From assembly GCA_936432065.2 (NCBI GenBank), contig OW386285.2:169334425-169398424 (forward strand): a DNA stretch of 64,000 nt. Direction: 5' to 3'. Positions 1-12,270 of the stretch are shown in pieces (position 1 is the first letter of the stretch; the number at the start of each line of letters is the position of its first letter). Source of the DNA: Rutpela maculata. Lineage: Eukaryota; Arthropoda; Insecta; Coleoptera; Cerambycidae. The notes under the pieces were generated by a model. It made no database searches. It had not been told where the DNA came from and saw only the letters and a list, made by a program, of their open reading frames with translations. A program made the translations under genes and the position numbers.

Positions 1-1361
1 TGTTAATAAGGTATTACATCGAATATTCTTGTGGCTTTTTATGGGATCTGAAGAGTAATGAAATTGAAAAGATATACTAAGGAGTTCCTAGTAGACATTT
101 TATACATTTTTATAAGGATATATTTGTACTTATTTTTATAAGACTTCATGGGTATATATCAGTTTAGTTTATATAAGAATTTAATGGAAACGTGTAAAGA
201 TGCATGTTAAAAATTGAATTATCGAATACTTTTGTGAGTTTTTTTGGAATCTGAAGAGTAATGAAATTGAAAAGATATACCAAGGAGTTCCTAGTAGGTA
301 TTTTATACATTTTTATAAGGATATATTTGTACTTATTTTTATAAGACTTCATGCATATCAGTTTAGTTTATATAAGAATTTAATAAGGATTTATAGGGAC
401 ATCTATTAAAAAGTATTAATAATGATTTACGACTATTCATTTGATTAGTGTTCATGGGGTTCCAATAGTAGTAAAACTAATAATGTTTCATCGGGAAACC
501 AGGAATGAATTTTATAACATTTAATAAGAAATAATTAGTATATATAAGATTTGAAGTGTTATTATTAGTTTAGTTTTATATAAGAATTTAATAAGAATTT
601 CTCAGTGCACCCATTGAAAAGTATTATTTACAACTATTAATTTGAAAATTTTCCATGGGATTTCAATAGTAGTCAATCTAAAAAAGTTACAATACTTACT
701 AAACTAAACTTACTAATACAATAAATTTCATATAATTTACATTAAAATCCATTGTAAGATTAAAATTCATTGTAAGTATTAACACATTGTATTTTAGAAA
801 ACCCTGTTATTCCCATGAAAGCATAAGTTTTACAATAGACCTCAAGCGAGGAATATACATTAAAAACTCACAGAATCCATAAAATTTTCATGTTTCAAAC
901 GCCATAAAAATTTATAAATACTTATAGGCCTCGTACTGAGAGTTTACATTAATATCTTCCAAATTCATATAAAAACCTATAAAACTACGCAATTTAATTA
1001 CCATAAATACTTATAAATATACCGATAGACTTCATTCAGAGAATTTACTTTAAAACCCCATTGCATATCCTCATAGAATTTTATAAAAATTTCGTGTTTA
1101 TTATTAAAACGTGCAAGCGTTGATAGACTTCAGGCAAGGAATTTACATTCAAAACACATATCAAATACTTCAAGAACTTAGACACATCTGAACCACTTAA
1201 AACCTTCGTATCTCAAACACCATATAAGAACTTTACAAATACTGATAGGCCTCGTATGGAGAATTTTCATTAAAAATACTTTTCAAATACATATAAAATA
1301 TCTATAACACTTCATATTTCAATTACCGTGAAAACGTATAACTACTGATAGACTCTCCATA
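1..1361. repeat. AT-rich degenerate repeat tract with ~205-bp direct repeat
   Basis: The first ~400 bases hold two diverged direct copies about 205 bp apart, starting near 19 and 224, each with the words GAATCTGAAGAGTAATGAAA or GATCTGAAGAGTAATGAAAT. The rest is a string of sentence-like AT-rich repeats (aaaactcat, atttacattaaaa, gataggcctcgta). The same material recurs at 2299-2510 and, in both orientations, at 52.7-56.5 kb. No reading frame here looks coding. It is best read as a degenerate satellite or the interior of a large AT-rich element. Confidence 0.6.
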
Positions 1362-2298
1362 CCCTAATAGCACAACATTGTCCTGTGGACATCTGAAGGA
1401 CGTCCTCGACGGATATACAGTACATCCGATGGACGTTCGTTTTTGGTCCAAAGTACATCCGACGGGCAGCCGAAGGACGTGCAAATGTCACAACTTGGGA
1501 CAATATTTGTACATTCTAATTATTTAGAAAAAAAAACCGAAATGAGTAGGGATCGAACCGTCGATCTCGTGATTTGTAACTCGATTGTTCTCTCACTCGG
1601 CCACCAACTTGGCTTATTAGTGTTTACTTAAAGACTGTACAGTTGACTAATATAACTATTTTATTTCAAAATGTAGAAGGTACCTATTTGAATGTTTGAT
1701 AAATATTTAGTATCAAATAATATCATTAATAATTTACAAAAAAGATTAAAATTAAATTATTAATGATAAATTACAAATTACTATAAAAAATAAACTATAA
1801 ATTTTACAGAAATAACGGTCAAATGTAAACAAAAACATTGTAAAATTGAAAAACCAGTTTTGTTAACGTTTTTTTGTTTTTATATTAAATAGACGTCCTG
1901 CTGCTGTCCCTAGAGGGACCTAAAATGTGCGTACTTGCCGAAGGACGTCCGTTGCGGCACATATGTTGGACGTTAAGTGTGCTATTCGCTGGTATGTATA
2001 GATATTTCGGAAACGCGTTGGAGAGAAAGCGGTATGGAGATATTATCATTTATTGCAAAACTATAATATATAAATCAATGGGCACGAAAAGCACGTCCAT
2101 CTCCTGTCCCTATATGGACATAAAATGGACATACTTCCCGTACATAAAATGGACATACAGAGGACGTCCATTCCGTACAATTTCAAAGTAAATCCGATGA
2201 TAAACGTCCGGTAGGCGTCCATCAGTTTATGTCCATGGACGTCAGTACATTAAATGGACATAAAACGGACGTCCGGCGGACATCGTGTGTTATTAGGG
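1362..2298. mobile_element. Element A: non-autonomous DNA transposon, CCCTAATA ends, TA duplication
   Basis: The ends are CCCTAATAGCACAACA and, on the other strand, CCCTAATAACACACGA, flanked by TA on both sides (1360-1361, 2299-2300). The related empty sequence near 56208 reads straight across the site (ccatataggga), which supports a 2-bp duplication. Within ~150-400 bp of each end are many copies of GGACGTCC, GGACAT and their complements, a subterminal repeat pattern. The middle is AT-rich and holds a tRNA-like core on the minus strand. No transposase is encoded. A TA duplication alone would allow Tc1/mariner, but related elements in the window use other dinucleotides. Confidence 0.75.
1537..1614 (-). 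other. tRNA-like core inside element A
   Basis: Read on the minus strand this has an A-box-like TGGCCGAGTGAGAGAACAAT and a B-box GGTTCGATCCC at tRNA-like spacing, followed by CTACTCATTT. It resembles a decayed Ser/Leu-type tRNA body or the head of a tRNA-derived SINE. It lies within element A, not at its edge. It may be a Pol III promoter relic; function as a tRNA is unlikely because the stems are imperfect. Confidence 0.55.
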
Positions 2299-2950
2299 TA
2301 TAGGGAATTTACATTAAAAACCCATTGTACGCAGCAAATATTATAAAAACTTCGTATTTCCTATTAATATATGCAAATGCTGATAGACTTCATGTAAGGA
2401 ATTTACATTAAAAACACATCTCAAATAGCCACATCAAACCATATTCAAAACTTATAAAAAACTTTGTATTTCGAATACTATAAAAACTTAAATATACTAA
2501 TCCACTGAGAGAAATCGGCTAGGTACTTTTTTTTGCTAACAATAATTTAATTGCAACAAAAGTTTTTTTAATTCGGACAAGTCGATGTAATATTTCTGAT
2601 AAATAAAATGAGATTTCTAAGAACAGATACCTGTTCCTATTAACGTATTCATCTACAAGTAATAAATAGGTAATGAATGTGTTTAATAATAATTGCCCCA
2701 ATTAAACTGTGTTTAAGAGTAGTTAAATATGAAGCTACCACAGTAGAAGCAAGATTCCTAAAAATGTGTATTAGTAACAACTACTCTACTATTTGTGACA
2801 AAACAACTTAAATATTAATCCAAGTACTCAGGTTGCTGTCCTTATTAATCATTTTATTTCGTGCATCTTCGAGTCTCGTTCGGTATCGACTCGTGTGTGC
2901 ATTCCATTCGATCACAGGCAGAATAGAGAATTCATCATTTGCTAAATGTG
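2299..2950. other. AT-rich repeat remnant, no gene seen
   Basis: The stretch 2299-2510 is a diverged copy of 56210-56420 (shared words such as CCCATTGTACGCAGCAAAT). The remainder to 2950 has short open frames without recognisable motifs. I see no promoter, RNA gene or coding exon here. Confidence 0.5.
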
Positions 2951-3576
2951 TAGAGTTGGGCGATTCGACTCTTTTTAAGGATTCGTACCAAATGAATCCG
3001 TATCAAGAAAAGATTATTCGTATGATTCGTACCACTTCGTATAACTGATTCCATGATACTAAACAGTATCATGTACTGATTCGTACCATTCGTACTATTC
3101 GTATGTTTCGTACCACTGATTCCATGATACGAAACAGTATCATGTACTGATTCGTACTATTCCGAGTAAACATTAATGTAACTTTCTCCGAGAGGTAAGA
3201 TTAATAGAACATTTTTATATAAAATATTTTACATAATTTTACATAGCATATATGTAAAATAATATCATATTTAAGTCAACATATTAACTTAATTACTTAT
3301 ACACAAGTTTACATATTTGCTACATAATTTTACTTAAAAATGTTTAAATACTTCATTTTACGACATCGAACTCATGGAACGCGTCAGTGTCGCACGCCAG
3401 TGTAAAATGATGTAAAATCTAACGTTTGTGTTTTTTGATCATTTTTGTGAAAAATTGTGGATAATGTCTTTTAATAAATTTGAAGCAGAAGTGTGAACCA
3501 TAAAGCGTTGTGACTTCTTTAAATATTATTTTGTTTGGACGTTTTATTAGTGTAGAGGTTAGGTGCAAACATAAAC

Positions 3577-3884
3577 ATGCCCTCTTGTTTGCGAATTTGG
3601 TGTACATACCTATATTGAAGGTGCAGCACCATTTTCCAGTGAATGACCCAAAAGTAAGTTTGTGTTGTACCGTTTTTGTAAAGATATTTATTTAAATGAA
3701 ACGTAATCTTTTTATAGGTTAGAATTATTTCACGGGCAATCGTTATTCTCGACAGACAATTATATCATTACATGGATTTTGTTACACAAAAGCTGTATGT
3801 TGGTGCTGCTCCCACATTATTAAGTTCAACTGAATCCAGCGTAAGAAGTAATTCAAGGAAACCCAGATCACAAGCTTTTGCGAA
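3577..3884 (+). pseudogene. THAP-like exon plus following exon of element B
   Basis: Exon 1 begins at an ATG (3577) with MPSC and a further Cys, and ends near 3653 before GTAAGT. The frame is broken: HHFPVNDPK, the His/Phe-Pro part of a THAP-like zinc finger, sits in another frame. After a short intron ending TTTATAG, exon 2 (3718-3884) is fully open for 55 codons (starting VRIISRAIV, ending KPRSQAFA) up to a GTAAGT donor. The copy at 50032-50210 has a stop and small insertions in exon 2. The THAP call rests on the Cys/Cys...H-FP spacing only; exon 2 matches nothing I recognise. It is probably the broken 5' part of the element's own DNA-binding gene. Confidence 0.35.
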
Positions 3885-5612
3885 GTAAGTACTATGCATA
3901 TGTATGGTTATTGTTTACCGACATCTTATAGCACCTACTTTGTGTTCGTTATTGTATTGTACATATATTTCAAGGTTTTGTATGTGTAAAGTAGGCTAAT
4001 ATCTTCCTGCAATTTTTCTTTTGTCCAAAATTGGCTTAAGCACGTCAAAATAATTCAGAAAAATTAGATCATAACCTTAGGACAAAACCATTGCCCCTTT
4101 TTAGGGGATAAAAGGGGTGGTAACCAAAAACTGATATATTTTTTTTTAATATCAGAATCGGTTTCAACATGTTAAAAAACAGGATTAGATGGTTCTGATC
4201 AAAAGCGCAGCCCCTTTTCTTGTTGTGATTAATGATATTGCTTGTATCGCCATTAAAAAAATTAATTTGATCATTATAAAACTACGAAGAAAACTAAAAT
4301 TGTCTGAAACTTCATGGTTAATTTTGTTGCAATAAATTAAGACAATTAAGATTTGTCATTATTAAAAATATGCTTCTGGTAGAATTAAATCATCTTGGTA
4401 AAGGTCCCCGCACATTTTCTTATATCAAATGGCTTTCGGTGAATGTAATAGTATAATATAATTTAATATTTATACAAAAAACGCTTAAGAAACACTAACA
4501 AGCTCGAAAATTGAATCGTTGATTGTTTACTTTTCAGTGGCGTTAATTAACAATTTGTTTATATGACTGTTAAAGAAACTACTTTTATCATGGGATTCTC
4601 GCAAGACTGATGCACTCGTCTACTTATGCATGAAAAAAGTACTGCTTTACACACTTGTTGCATAAATAAGTAGGTATTTTAAAATTGTTTAAAACAATTT
4701 TTTGGCAATTATATAACAAATGCATTTTTTTCATGCTTCACGGCTCCCAATTGGCGTAGAAAACTCCGTTTTTTAAAATTGTTTCTTGTGATCTTTTGAA
4801 GCATTCTAATAATTTTTAATTGTTTAATTCTGAGAAAAAACGTTCTTTATAAAAAATTTAAAATGATTTTAAATAGTTTAAAAAAATTTTGTTAACACCA
4901 CTGAAGAGTAGGAGAAAAATCTACATTCTAAAACAAATTGTTCTATGACTTGACTTGAACAGTCAACGGTTCAATTTTCGACTTTGTTATTGTTTTTTTG
5001 GCGTTGTTATAAACATTTCCACTTGAAATTTGGTGTGATGATTTAATGGGATTATTTAGCATATTTTTTTATTACATTTTGTAAAAAAATCTCTTAATTT
5101 TAGAGCGAAATTCAAAAAACCAGGATATTCTAAGATCTACGAGGCTTTAAAATTAATCAAGAATATAGAAGCTGCGTGAAGTCATTCACTCCTAGTTGCA
5201 TTTTCATTCCCCTTTTTTTTTGGCAGTTATAGCTGCATACTCTTATGTTGAAATACTCCAATAGTCCCCAAATCACCATCTCTGACAGATTAGACAAATC
5301 TGATTTTAAATAGCTGGGTTTTAACAGTGTAAACTCAACTTTGAGGCAGACTTTCGGATTGAATGACAGCACTTTGAGCACATCGTTTCATGTTTAAAGC
5401 AGTATACTTCTGAAACTTATCGGATCGACCTCAAATTTTCCATTCTATTGGAAGCGTGTTTTCGTAAAGTTTTGTTAAAATATATACATTATTATTTAAG
5501 CTATCATAAATTGTTTAATAACTTAACAAATTGATCAAAATAGTTTGCATCTAGTTTTCTTCACAATTTAGTAAAGGGATACAAGCTATATAACCAGATT
5601 TCCTACACTATA

Positions 5613-6331
5613 CAGGGTGCGCCACTTAAAACTCCCCAGACTTGTAACTTTTTTATTTTCGAAGCGATGACCATGTTGGGCACATCAACTTTAGAGACAT
5701 TTTTAAAGCCTTTAAATATCCATACAAACTGATTAATTTTTTTTTGAATGGTTAAGAAAGGAAACTTAATTTCTTTGAATATTTTTTTACCTCACCCTGT
5801 ACATGGACTGTGTTATTGTTTTCTTATAAAGGTTTTAATTAGCTTCAATTTATGTTATTAAAATAAAAAAACTTAAGAAATAAAAAATTTGCAATTTCCT
5901 ACTTAGTACATTTTATTATTATTTAGTTTTTAAAAAATTTTTTTTTTATTTTTTGTTACTGTTTTATTACGCTGAACATTGTTTGTGATATGTCTTTTAC
6001 AGATAAAGCATAAAATTATTATTAATATTCCTTTCAAATTTAAAAAAAAAATCAGTTTGGAATGTTTTTAATTCCTTTCTCTAAAACCAAAAAGAATTTC
6101 GAATATGACGTAATAATATAAATTGAAGCTAATTAAAACCTTTATAAGAAAACATTAACGCAGTTCATGCACAGGGTGACGTAAAAAAATATTCAAGGAA
6201 ATTAGGATTTCTTTCTTAACAATTTCTAAAAAAAAATTTTTTTTAATGCTTTAAAAATATCTACAATTTGATGTGCCTTAAAAAATAAGAAAATTACAAG
6301 CCTGGGGAGTTTTAAATGGTGCACCACCCCG
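5613..6331. mobile_element. Palindromic MITE, CAGGGTGCGCCAC ends, TA duplication
   Basis: The ends CAGGGTGCGCCACTTAAAAC and CGGGGTGGTGCACCATTTAA (other strand) are flanked by TA on both sides. The arms remain complementary for about 230 bp each (for example TATAAAGGTTTTAATTAGC against GCTAATTAAAACCTTTATAA), so RNA across it would fold into a long hairpin. There is no coding capacity. TA plus CAGGGTG ends suit a Tc1/mariner-type MITE, though other families share this start. Confidence 0.75.
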
Positions 6332-6689
6332 TATATGAAATAGACTAATATTTCAATTATTTTCACAGGTTGTGTAACTGATGTTCAAATAGCAAATGTC
6401 AGAGTGATGAAGGCTGACCAAAGAACGAGTACAATCAGAAACGACCCGAGAAATGCTTAACACTTATTGTAGATACTTAGTTAACTTGAATATAGAATAG
6501 TTACACAAAATACACTAGTATTAATCTCTCCTAAATCAACAGTTAATAAAATAAATTAAATAAAATTTGAGCTTTACTAGGAATGCAAGGCAAGATAGGT
6601 AGGTGTGTATACATCAGTGGAGAAGAAAAAATATCGTATAGCTGCTTTCTAAAGAACATAGGTCACTATCAAGTGGTTGAATATACATA

Positions 6690-6908
6690 CACTAAAAAAA
6701 AATGGTTTGATTCAAGCATATATTGGTTTATATATATGCAAATAAATGTATTATTCATATAAAATAAATACATTTGTGGCAAGTAATCAAAAGCTGGTAG
6801 TAAATTAATTATTCTTGAAATAAATGTACTTGTTTTATATGAAGAATATATTTATTTGCGTATATATATAAACCAATATATTCTTGAATCAAACCATTTT
6901 TTTCAGTG
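6690..6908. mobile_element. Palindromic MITE, CACTAAAAAAAA ends, TA duplication
   Basis: The inverted ends run CACTAAAAAAAAATGGTTTG and, on the other strand, CACTGAAAAAAATGGTTTGA, with TA on each side. The two halves are near mirror images (ATATTGGTTTATATATATGC against GCGTATATATATAAACCAAT). It is non-coding and sits inside element B. A diverged relative may exist near 18090-18160. Confidence 0.7.
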
Positions 6909-7889
6909 TATATGCTACATTATAAAGAGATAAAATTAGTTACGTATGCTTTACATAGCAAGTGGTTGAATATACATATACGCTACGTCATTTGTTCTAT
7001 ACCGTGAGGTCACAGTGTTACTCTTCACTATGTAAAAATCATATGCACATGTTGCTGACATTTCGCAGAGTATGCACATATGATTATGCGTCACATTTTA
7101 CATAGCACGTTACTTCTGCGAAACTTAGTTTACGTAGCATTTACGTATATGCTATATATTTATGTTTGCTGGGTTCGTACCCACACTTCCACTCCACAGT
7201 GTTCAGCATAGATTATAGAATATTATATGTGGTGTCAGTTAGGGCCAGACTATTATAATGTTATATTAACCGTACAATTTAAACTTTTAGGACTTCGAGC
7301 ACCTTCTATTACATTAATAATTTCGTCGTCGTCATTAGACATTAGTAAAAATATAGATAGATAGCGTTTATTTAACCATATTATATACATATTTGTACAT
7401 TTGTACATTTGTAACAAGTCAACTAACCAAAAAACAATAAGAAAAAAGTAAAAAAAGGGTATATAATATATCACAGATTTTGTAATTAGTACGTTGCGTA
7501 TAAAATGAATGCTATTTTGCAGTAGGTACATTGATAATAATCATATAGTAATAATCAAATATTTCGAATATACCATCATATTACATATAAAAACGGAATT
7601 TTTTCAATTATGAAATTATGAGTATTTTAAAATCTGAAATCTCCAGTTTAAACGCGCGGTCCCCATCCACCGTTTGAAGTTTAACCTTATACAGCTGGCC
7701 CAGTATCGCATCGCAATACCGGTACCGAAATTCCATATTCGTACCAATCGTATCGGTGATACGAAATGTATCAATCGTATCGGCAATACGAAATGTACGA
7801 ATCTTTTATTTTTGTGGGATTCGTACCATTCGTACCACTGCAAGGATTCGTACCAATGATACGAATCATACGAGTACTACCCACCTCTA

Positions 7890-9019
7890 GAGGGTAGTAG
7901 GCGTTGTGCCGTTATCCGGAAAATGTGTGTGATCGTCCAGATACTGTAACACGACATTACTATTATTGACGTAATCGTACAAAGTGTTGCCGTTGGCGTT
8001 CAGTGTTGCCGTTTGCAGTAGATTGCCTACTAAATTAGTAGATTTCAAGAAAAATGAGGGTGGGCAGTAGAATTTTAGTAGAATTAATAATTTTAGTAGA
8101 TTTTAGTAGATTTTCTGAATACCTGTTTAGAAACTATTTTATCGCCATCAATGATAATTTAAGCTAGTAACCTAAGTGACTCCTCATCGAATAGCACCGA
8201 ACTCAATCAAATATCTATGGAGACACCTGCTACAGTCATTTAGGTAAGTTCAGTCTTTCTCCGATAGATGTCGAATCGTATATTTAGTTTGAAAGTGTGA
8301 CCCCCCCCTTAAAGAATTTTCTCCGCAAGCGTGACGTAGCATCGCCATTTTGGTTGAGGTAGATCAAGGAAGGGCAGGCCCTGCGCACTCCCACTATATT
8401 TCAAAACAGCGTGTTTAGTTTGAACTTCCGTCGATCTGTCGCTACTTGTACTTGTCCACGGCGGCTGCGCATATCTGAGGCATGTTTTTGCGCATAAGAC
8501 GCTACAAACCGCGATAAGCGGAGCCATCCGAGCGAATAAGCTGTGACGTCACGCTTAAAGTGGTATCGCGCGGTCTCACTAGGGCGCTAGAAAATGTGTA
8601 AGCGGAAAATAGTGGGGATATGACATAAGAACGTTAGAGATGGTTAGAACTAAACTGTTAAAAAAGCTAAAAAGACATTCATTTTTGCGGAGAAATATAT
8701 GATGACGTAGCGCTTCAAGGCGCTTAAAGCATTGGGGTAAGACGCGAGATCGCAAAAATATGCCTTTGTCGCGCCATTATTGTTTACATATCTGTGCTTT
8801 GTGTTTTGGACATTAAACTAATAATTATTAAATCCATAGTGCAGGAGTCCATTTGCTTATTTGTAAATAATGTGAGTTTCCAATGAAACTGATTAGAAAG
8901 GACGCTGTTCTGTTAAATATTAAAAACTGTAATGGGTTATAAGTGTTGTGTTCACGACGTGTTGGGACTTCGAAAAATTCCAACATGCATAGGTATTATT
9001 GATTTGCAAAGAACGTGAC
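7890..9019. other. Unassigned non-coding stretch
   Basis: I find no supported gene. There are tracts of TTTTAGTAGA near 8030-8120 that recur near 22085-22160, and a GTGACGTCAC palindrome near 8543. The 8930s contain a short open piece starting MGYKCCVHD, which resembles the first residues of a THAP finger but is cut by the element beginning at 9020. That element landed inside an open stretch that resumes after 12148 (KNERLTGCTLL). Confidence 0.35.
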
Positions 9020-9221
9020 CACAGAGTACAGTAACTACACAGAGGCGAAAGCAAGCCTTCCCGCCAAAACCAAATTTGTATACGCATCGCCATTTTTTAA
9101 CTGGTATATCAATCAACCTCACTTTCTAAATTCACTTGTCATTGCTGTCAAATGGCGACTGACTGAACTTAAGAATTGAATTTTTCATAATAGAGTTTTT
9201 ATGGACATTATGTCATACAAA

Positions 9222-9290
9222 ATGGCCAGTTTTTGTTGTATTATTAGTTGTTGAAGTGTGGCAATCCGAGAAAACATCAGTTTTTATAAA
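9222..9290 (+). pseudogene. THAP-like finger exon with early stop
   Basis: From the ATG the frame reads MASFCCIISC then a TGA, and continues in frame with SVAIRENISFYKI. Cys-Cys..Cys followed about 12 residues on by an aromatic S-F-Y-K-I block is the start pattern of insect THAP fingers. The missing Trp and the C-x2-H pair would be in a later exon, which I could not place. It is broken, so it probably does not make protein. Confidence 0.35.
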
Positions 9291-9669
9291 ATAACGTCGA
9301 TTTAGAACCAGAAGAGGTTAGGGTTAAAAGATTCTAAGCATCGACTGTAAGTCGATGATTCCAAGCAATTAAAAGGAATTATTTTACTGGAATATTCCAA
9401 GTATTTTATTAATGGTAAGTTGTTACTTGTTAATTTAAGAATTTGATTCTTAGTGTGGATTTATGTTGCAGGAAAGTCCGTAATTCAAGACCACTATGAT
9501 CCATCTAGTTAGATGTTTATGGGATACAACTTTAAAAGCTAAATGTGGAATTAAAAGTGCTTGTGATAATAATAACTACTGCTTAAGCAAACAATAAACA
9601 ATTCATGGTAAAAAATAACACTTTATATTAATTTGTCAGCATTTTTAATAATCATTTATGTTTAAATTT

Positions 9670-9987
9670 TAGTTGAGCGACGGTAGAGCTGATGCTGAGG
9701 GAGAAAGAAGCTTAATAGCATTTTTTAAATCAGGTATCTCAAGAGAAAAATACACAGACTACATTAAGATATCTGATGAAGTGCTTAAATCAAAGAAATT
9801 TAAAGTATTGCTGTCATTGATTGATCTGGAACTAAACGTCCTTTTAAAATATATTGTGTGGTGTTTAAAAACCCAGTGTTGGGATTGTTTAACATTCAAA
9901 AACTATGAAATTAAGACTGAAAGTGATCCTCCAGTCAGTGAACACATAAATAAAGTCCGAATGGGTTTTGAAAGTGTCAAATTGTAG
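9670..9987 (+). CDS. Unrecognised exon of the 9.0-12.1 kb element
   Basis: After a TTTTAG acceptor the frame is open through LSDGRADAEGERSLIAFF to a stop at 9987, about 105 residues. It has a charged N-terminal third, a hydrophobic stretch in the middle (LLSLIDLELNVLLKYIVW) and an acidic C-terminus. I recognise no domain. Its position in the element, downstream of a THAP-like exon, suggests a fragment of the element's transposase gene. It could also be a chance frame, since an AT-rich open stretch of this length is not decisive. Confidence 0.3.
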
Positions 9988-10388
9988 CAAATATTCTTTG
10001 AATTATGTAATTACAAATGTTACTTATTATTACTTAGATATTAGTATGTATATAATATAATCATTTATTTTTTATTGCAATATAGATCTTTCTTTATATC
10101 TCCAGTAAGTTTCTTGTTAATTCTTCTTCTGAGTATTAATGGAACGTTGGATAATAAATAATTTGATATTTAGTAAATATATTTTGTTTTACTTTCAGTT
10201 AGATGCAAAGATGCATGTATATATAAGTTCTACATAATCGACTATTTTAATTTACTGCTAACAACAATAATACAAGTGATAAATAAAATATAATAAAAAG
10301 TGAATATATGTATTTAATAAAATACAAGGGATATTTAACAATTGACCTACCTACGTAAAATAATAAAATACGTGTTAGACATATTATA

Positions 10389-10572
10389 CAGTATCGGAAA
10401 GTTCTACCGTTGAGATTGCATAGTTTCAACGACTTAACCGACTGCCTACAATAAAGGCGTCTACCAGTACCCTAGCAGAGGCAAAGCAGACACGTCCCTT
10501 AATGTACATCATTGCTTGCTTTGCTCTCGCTTGCTCTTATTGCCGCACCAAATCAAACGCTTTCCGATACTG
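10389..10572. mobile_element. 184-bp MITE, CAGTATCGGAAAG ends, TA duplication
   Basis: CAGTATCGGAAAG at the left is matched by CTTTCCGATACTG at the right, each flanked by TA. The middle is less symmetrical and includes a GC-richer section with GCTTGC repeats. TA duplication with CAG ends suits a Tc1/mariner-type MITE. Confidence 0.75.
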
Positions 10573-12141
10573 TATAACATTAACAAGACACGATAAAAAG
10601 AAGTTTTTGTACAAATTACAATGGTTTGTATAGTTCCATCTATAGGTATATCATAGGCAAGAGGTCAAAAACTGGAAGACGTGTACACCTTTTTACATAT
10701 TTCAAGTAGTTCAATACTCCAGATCTTCATTGTTTACTTTATATGGTATTTTTCACAGAAATTATAACATTTATAACCTTCGAACATAGCCACCGTGTTT
10801 ACTGCTAAAAAATTGAAAGGAAAGACTGATGGGTAGTGAACGATTTTGTCTAGATTAGTAACACAGTCACAATGAGTAATCCAAGGAGTCGATGGCTTTT
10901 GTTGAAGATGCTACGCTAAGAGTTCATAACCTGAAAAATGAATTTGCATGTTGGCAATTATTCATTAAGCAATGTTTAATCAGGTAAGCATATATTGAAA
11001 AAAAAAGGTTGATCATCGACAACTAAGTCTTACCTTTGCAAAAAGCTTTTATCCTGCAAATTTCTTGGAGAGTACTTCTTACACCCAACCACATATACCT
11101 TCAAGATTTTTGAGTGCCTTGAACTCATCCTTTTGTCTACGCATTTCTCTCAAAAACCAAGCAATTCTCAGTATATTATGAGATATTTACACCAACATTT
11201 GTACTAGTCATTCACCATTTCTCAAAACGTTAGCGATTTATTGTCAGATTTGATAATACTTTCACATGTTTCACATTTTCTCTCCAAGCTGATTCAATAT
11301 TATTCAATTCTCGCCAAATTATATAATATTTTATTCCTTTTTAGCTTACATTCTGAAAGTATAAAACATCCTATTAAATTTTCATCATTTCGAACACATT
11401 ATAATAACTATAATTAAATAGGTATTCAATCAGTCAGATACGTTTTTCATAACATGAAGTTTAAAAGGTTATGTTATATTTTTATACATTTCTTTCTACT
11501 CACTTTATTTATATAGTCTGGAATGAAGACACTCAAATAGCGCTGAACTAAATAGAAAAAACAAAGATTCACGTTCAAAATATTTCATAGAGCCACTAAC
11601 AATAATTATTTAAATATTTGAGAAATAAAAACTAATAAAGCTTGGTTGCTGTGTGTGTTGCTTGGGTATTTGCTTTGCTTTAGCCAATTTGGCCGGCCGG
11701 GCGGTCGGAAATCAGAATGGCGCCTTATTTAAATATATTAGAAGGTATATAGTTTTTTTGAAAAATACATTTCCTTGGTAAGGAAATTAGAATACTCCTT
11801 CGTCACATTATAATAATATTTTTAGCTCGAAATCGAAACAAAAAAATATCAAGTGGTATCATTATAGCAATTATAATAATTACATTTCAGAAAATTTGCT
11901 AGGGCCTAACTCAATTGAAAATAAACGCAGTTTATAAACAATTCAAATGGTAATATTTTTCTATCCAAATTGAAATACATTTTTTCTTCAGTGTATCCTT
12001 AAATGTAGGGTACAGAAAAAAATTAAAAACATATTTCTCTCAGTGTAGACGTAACTGGTACTCAAGGTCACAGAAAACGAGCCATCAAAAATCAAAGGAG
12101 CCGACAAAGCCTTCGCCTCTGTGTAGGTACTGTACTCTGTG
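10573..12141. other. Non-coding remainder of the P-like relic
   Basis: No exon with motifs is visible. A short GGCCGGCCGGGCGGTCGG island occurs near 11692 in otherwise AT-rich sequence. Pieces related to the CACTGAAAAAAA-type MITE occur around 11980-12050. The stretch ends in the element's right inverted repeat. Confidence 0.4.
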
Positions 12142-12270
12142 ACGTGACTCCCAAGAAATTGACTAAAAACGAAAGACTGACGGGTTGTACACTTCTGTGC
12201 AATGAAATCCCGTACACCTATTTTTCGCCTTATTAAATCATTATTTATTTGTCAGTGTCATATTTTCGCA

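Larger units (their letters stand above)
3162..7173. mobile_element. Element B: 4.0-kb DNA transposon, CCCAG-AAACAT ends, TT duplication
   Basis: The left end is CCGAGTAAACATTAATG (CCCAG in the better preserved copy at 48857); the right end is ATGTTTGCTGGG. TT flanks both sides (3160-3161 and 7174-7175), and removing the element restores the surrounding CGTACC repeat (ctattcgtaccc). Both subterminal zones are rich in TTTACATA, ACATAGCA and ATATGTAAAAT words. The interior has two exon-like blocks with good splice sites (3577-3653 and 3718-3884) and two nested MITEs. A partial copy (F) at 48857-51798 runs parallel to 3162-~5470. It encodes no recognisable complete transposase. Confidence 0.7.
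2951..7889. mobile_element. Possible hAT-like relic hosting element B
   Basis: TAGAGTTGGG at 2951 is mirrored by CCCACCTCTA ending at 7889, both next to runs of the words ATTCGTACCATT and GATACGAA. TAG-G-TGGGC-type termini are frequent in non-autonomous hAT elements. The flanking 8 bases do not match, so a target duplication is not visible. If real, it is a short palindromic-type element interrupted by the 4-kb element B. The empty target across B reads as part of the CGTACC repeat. Confidence 0.3.
9020..12141 (+). mobile_element. P-like DNA transposon relic, 7-bp duplication ACGTGAC
   Basis: The inverted ends are CACAGAGTACAGTAACTACA at 9020 and CACAGAGTACAGTACCTACA read inward from 12141; complementarity continues into AGAGGCGAA. 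ACGTGAC lies directly outside both ends (9013-9019, 12142-12148). A 7-8 bp duplication and a THAP-like first exon inside (ATG at 9222, CCIISC then ISFYKI) fit the P superfamily. The THAP exon has an early stop. A later block of 104 codons (9673-9987) follows a TTTTAG acceptor. I do not see a DDE-type core, so this is an internally decayed copy. A MITE is nested at 10389. Confidence 0.6.
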
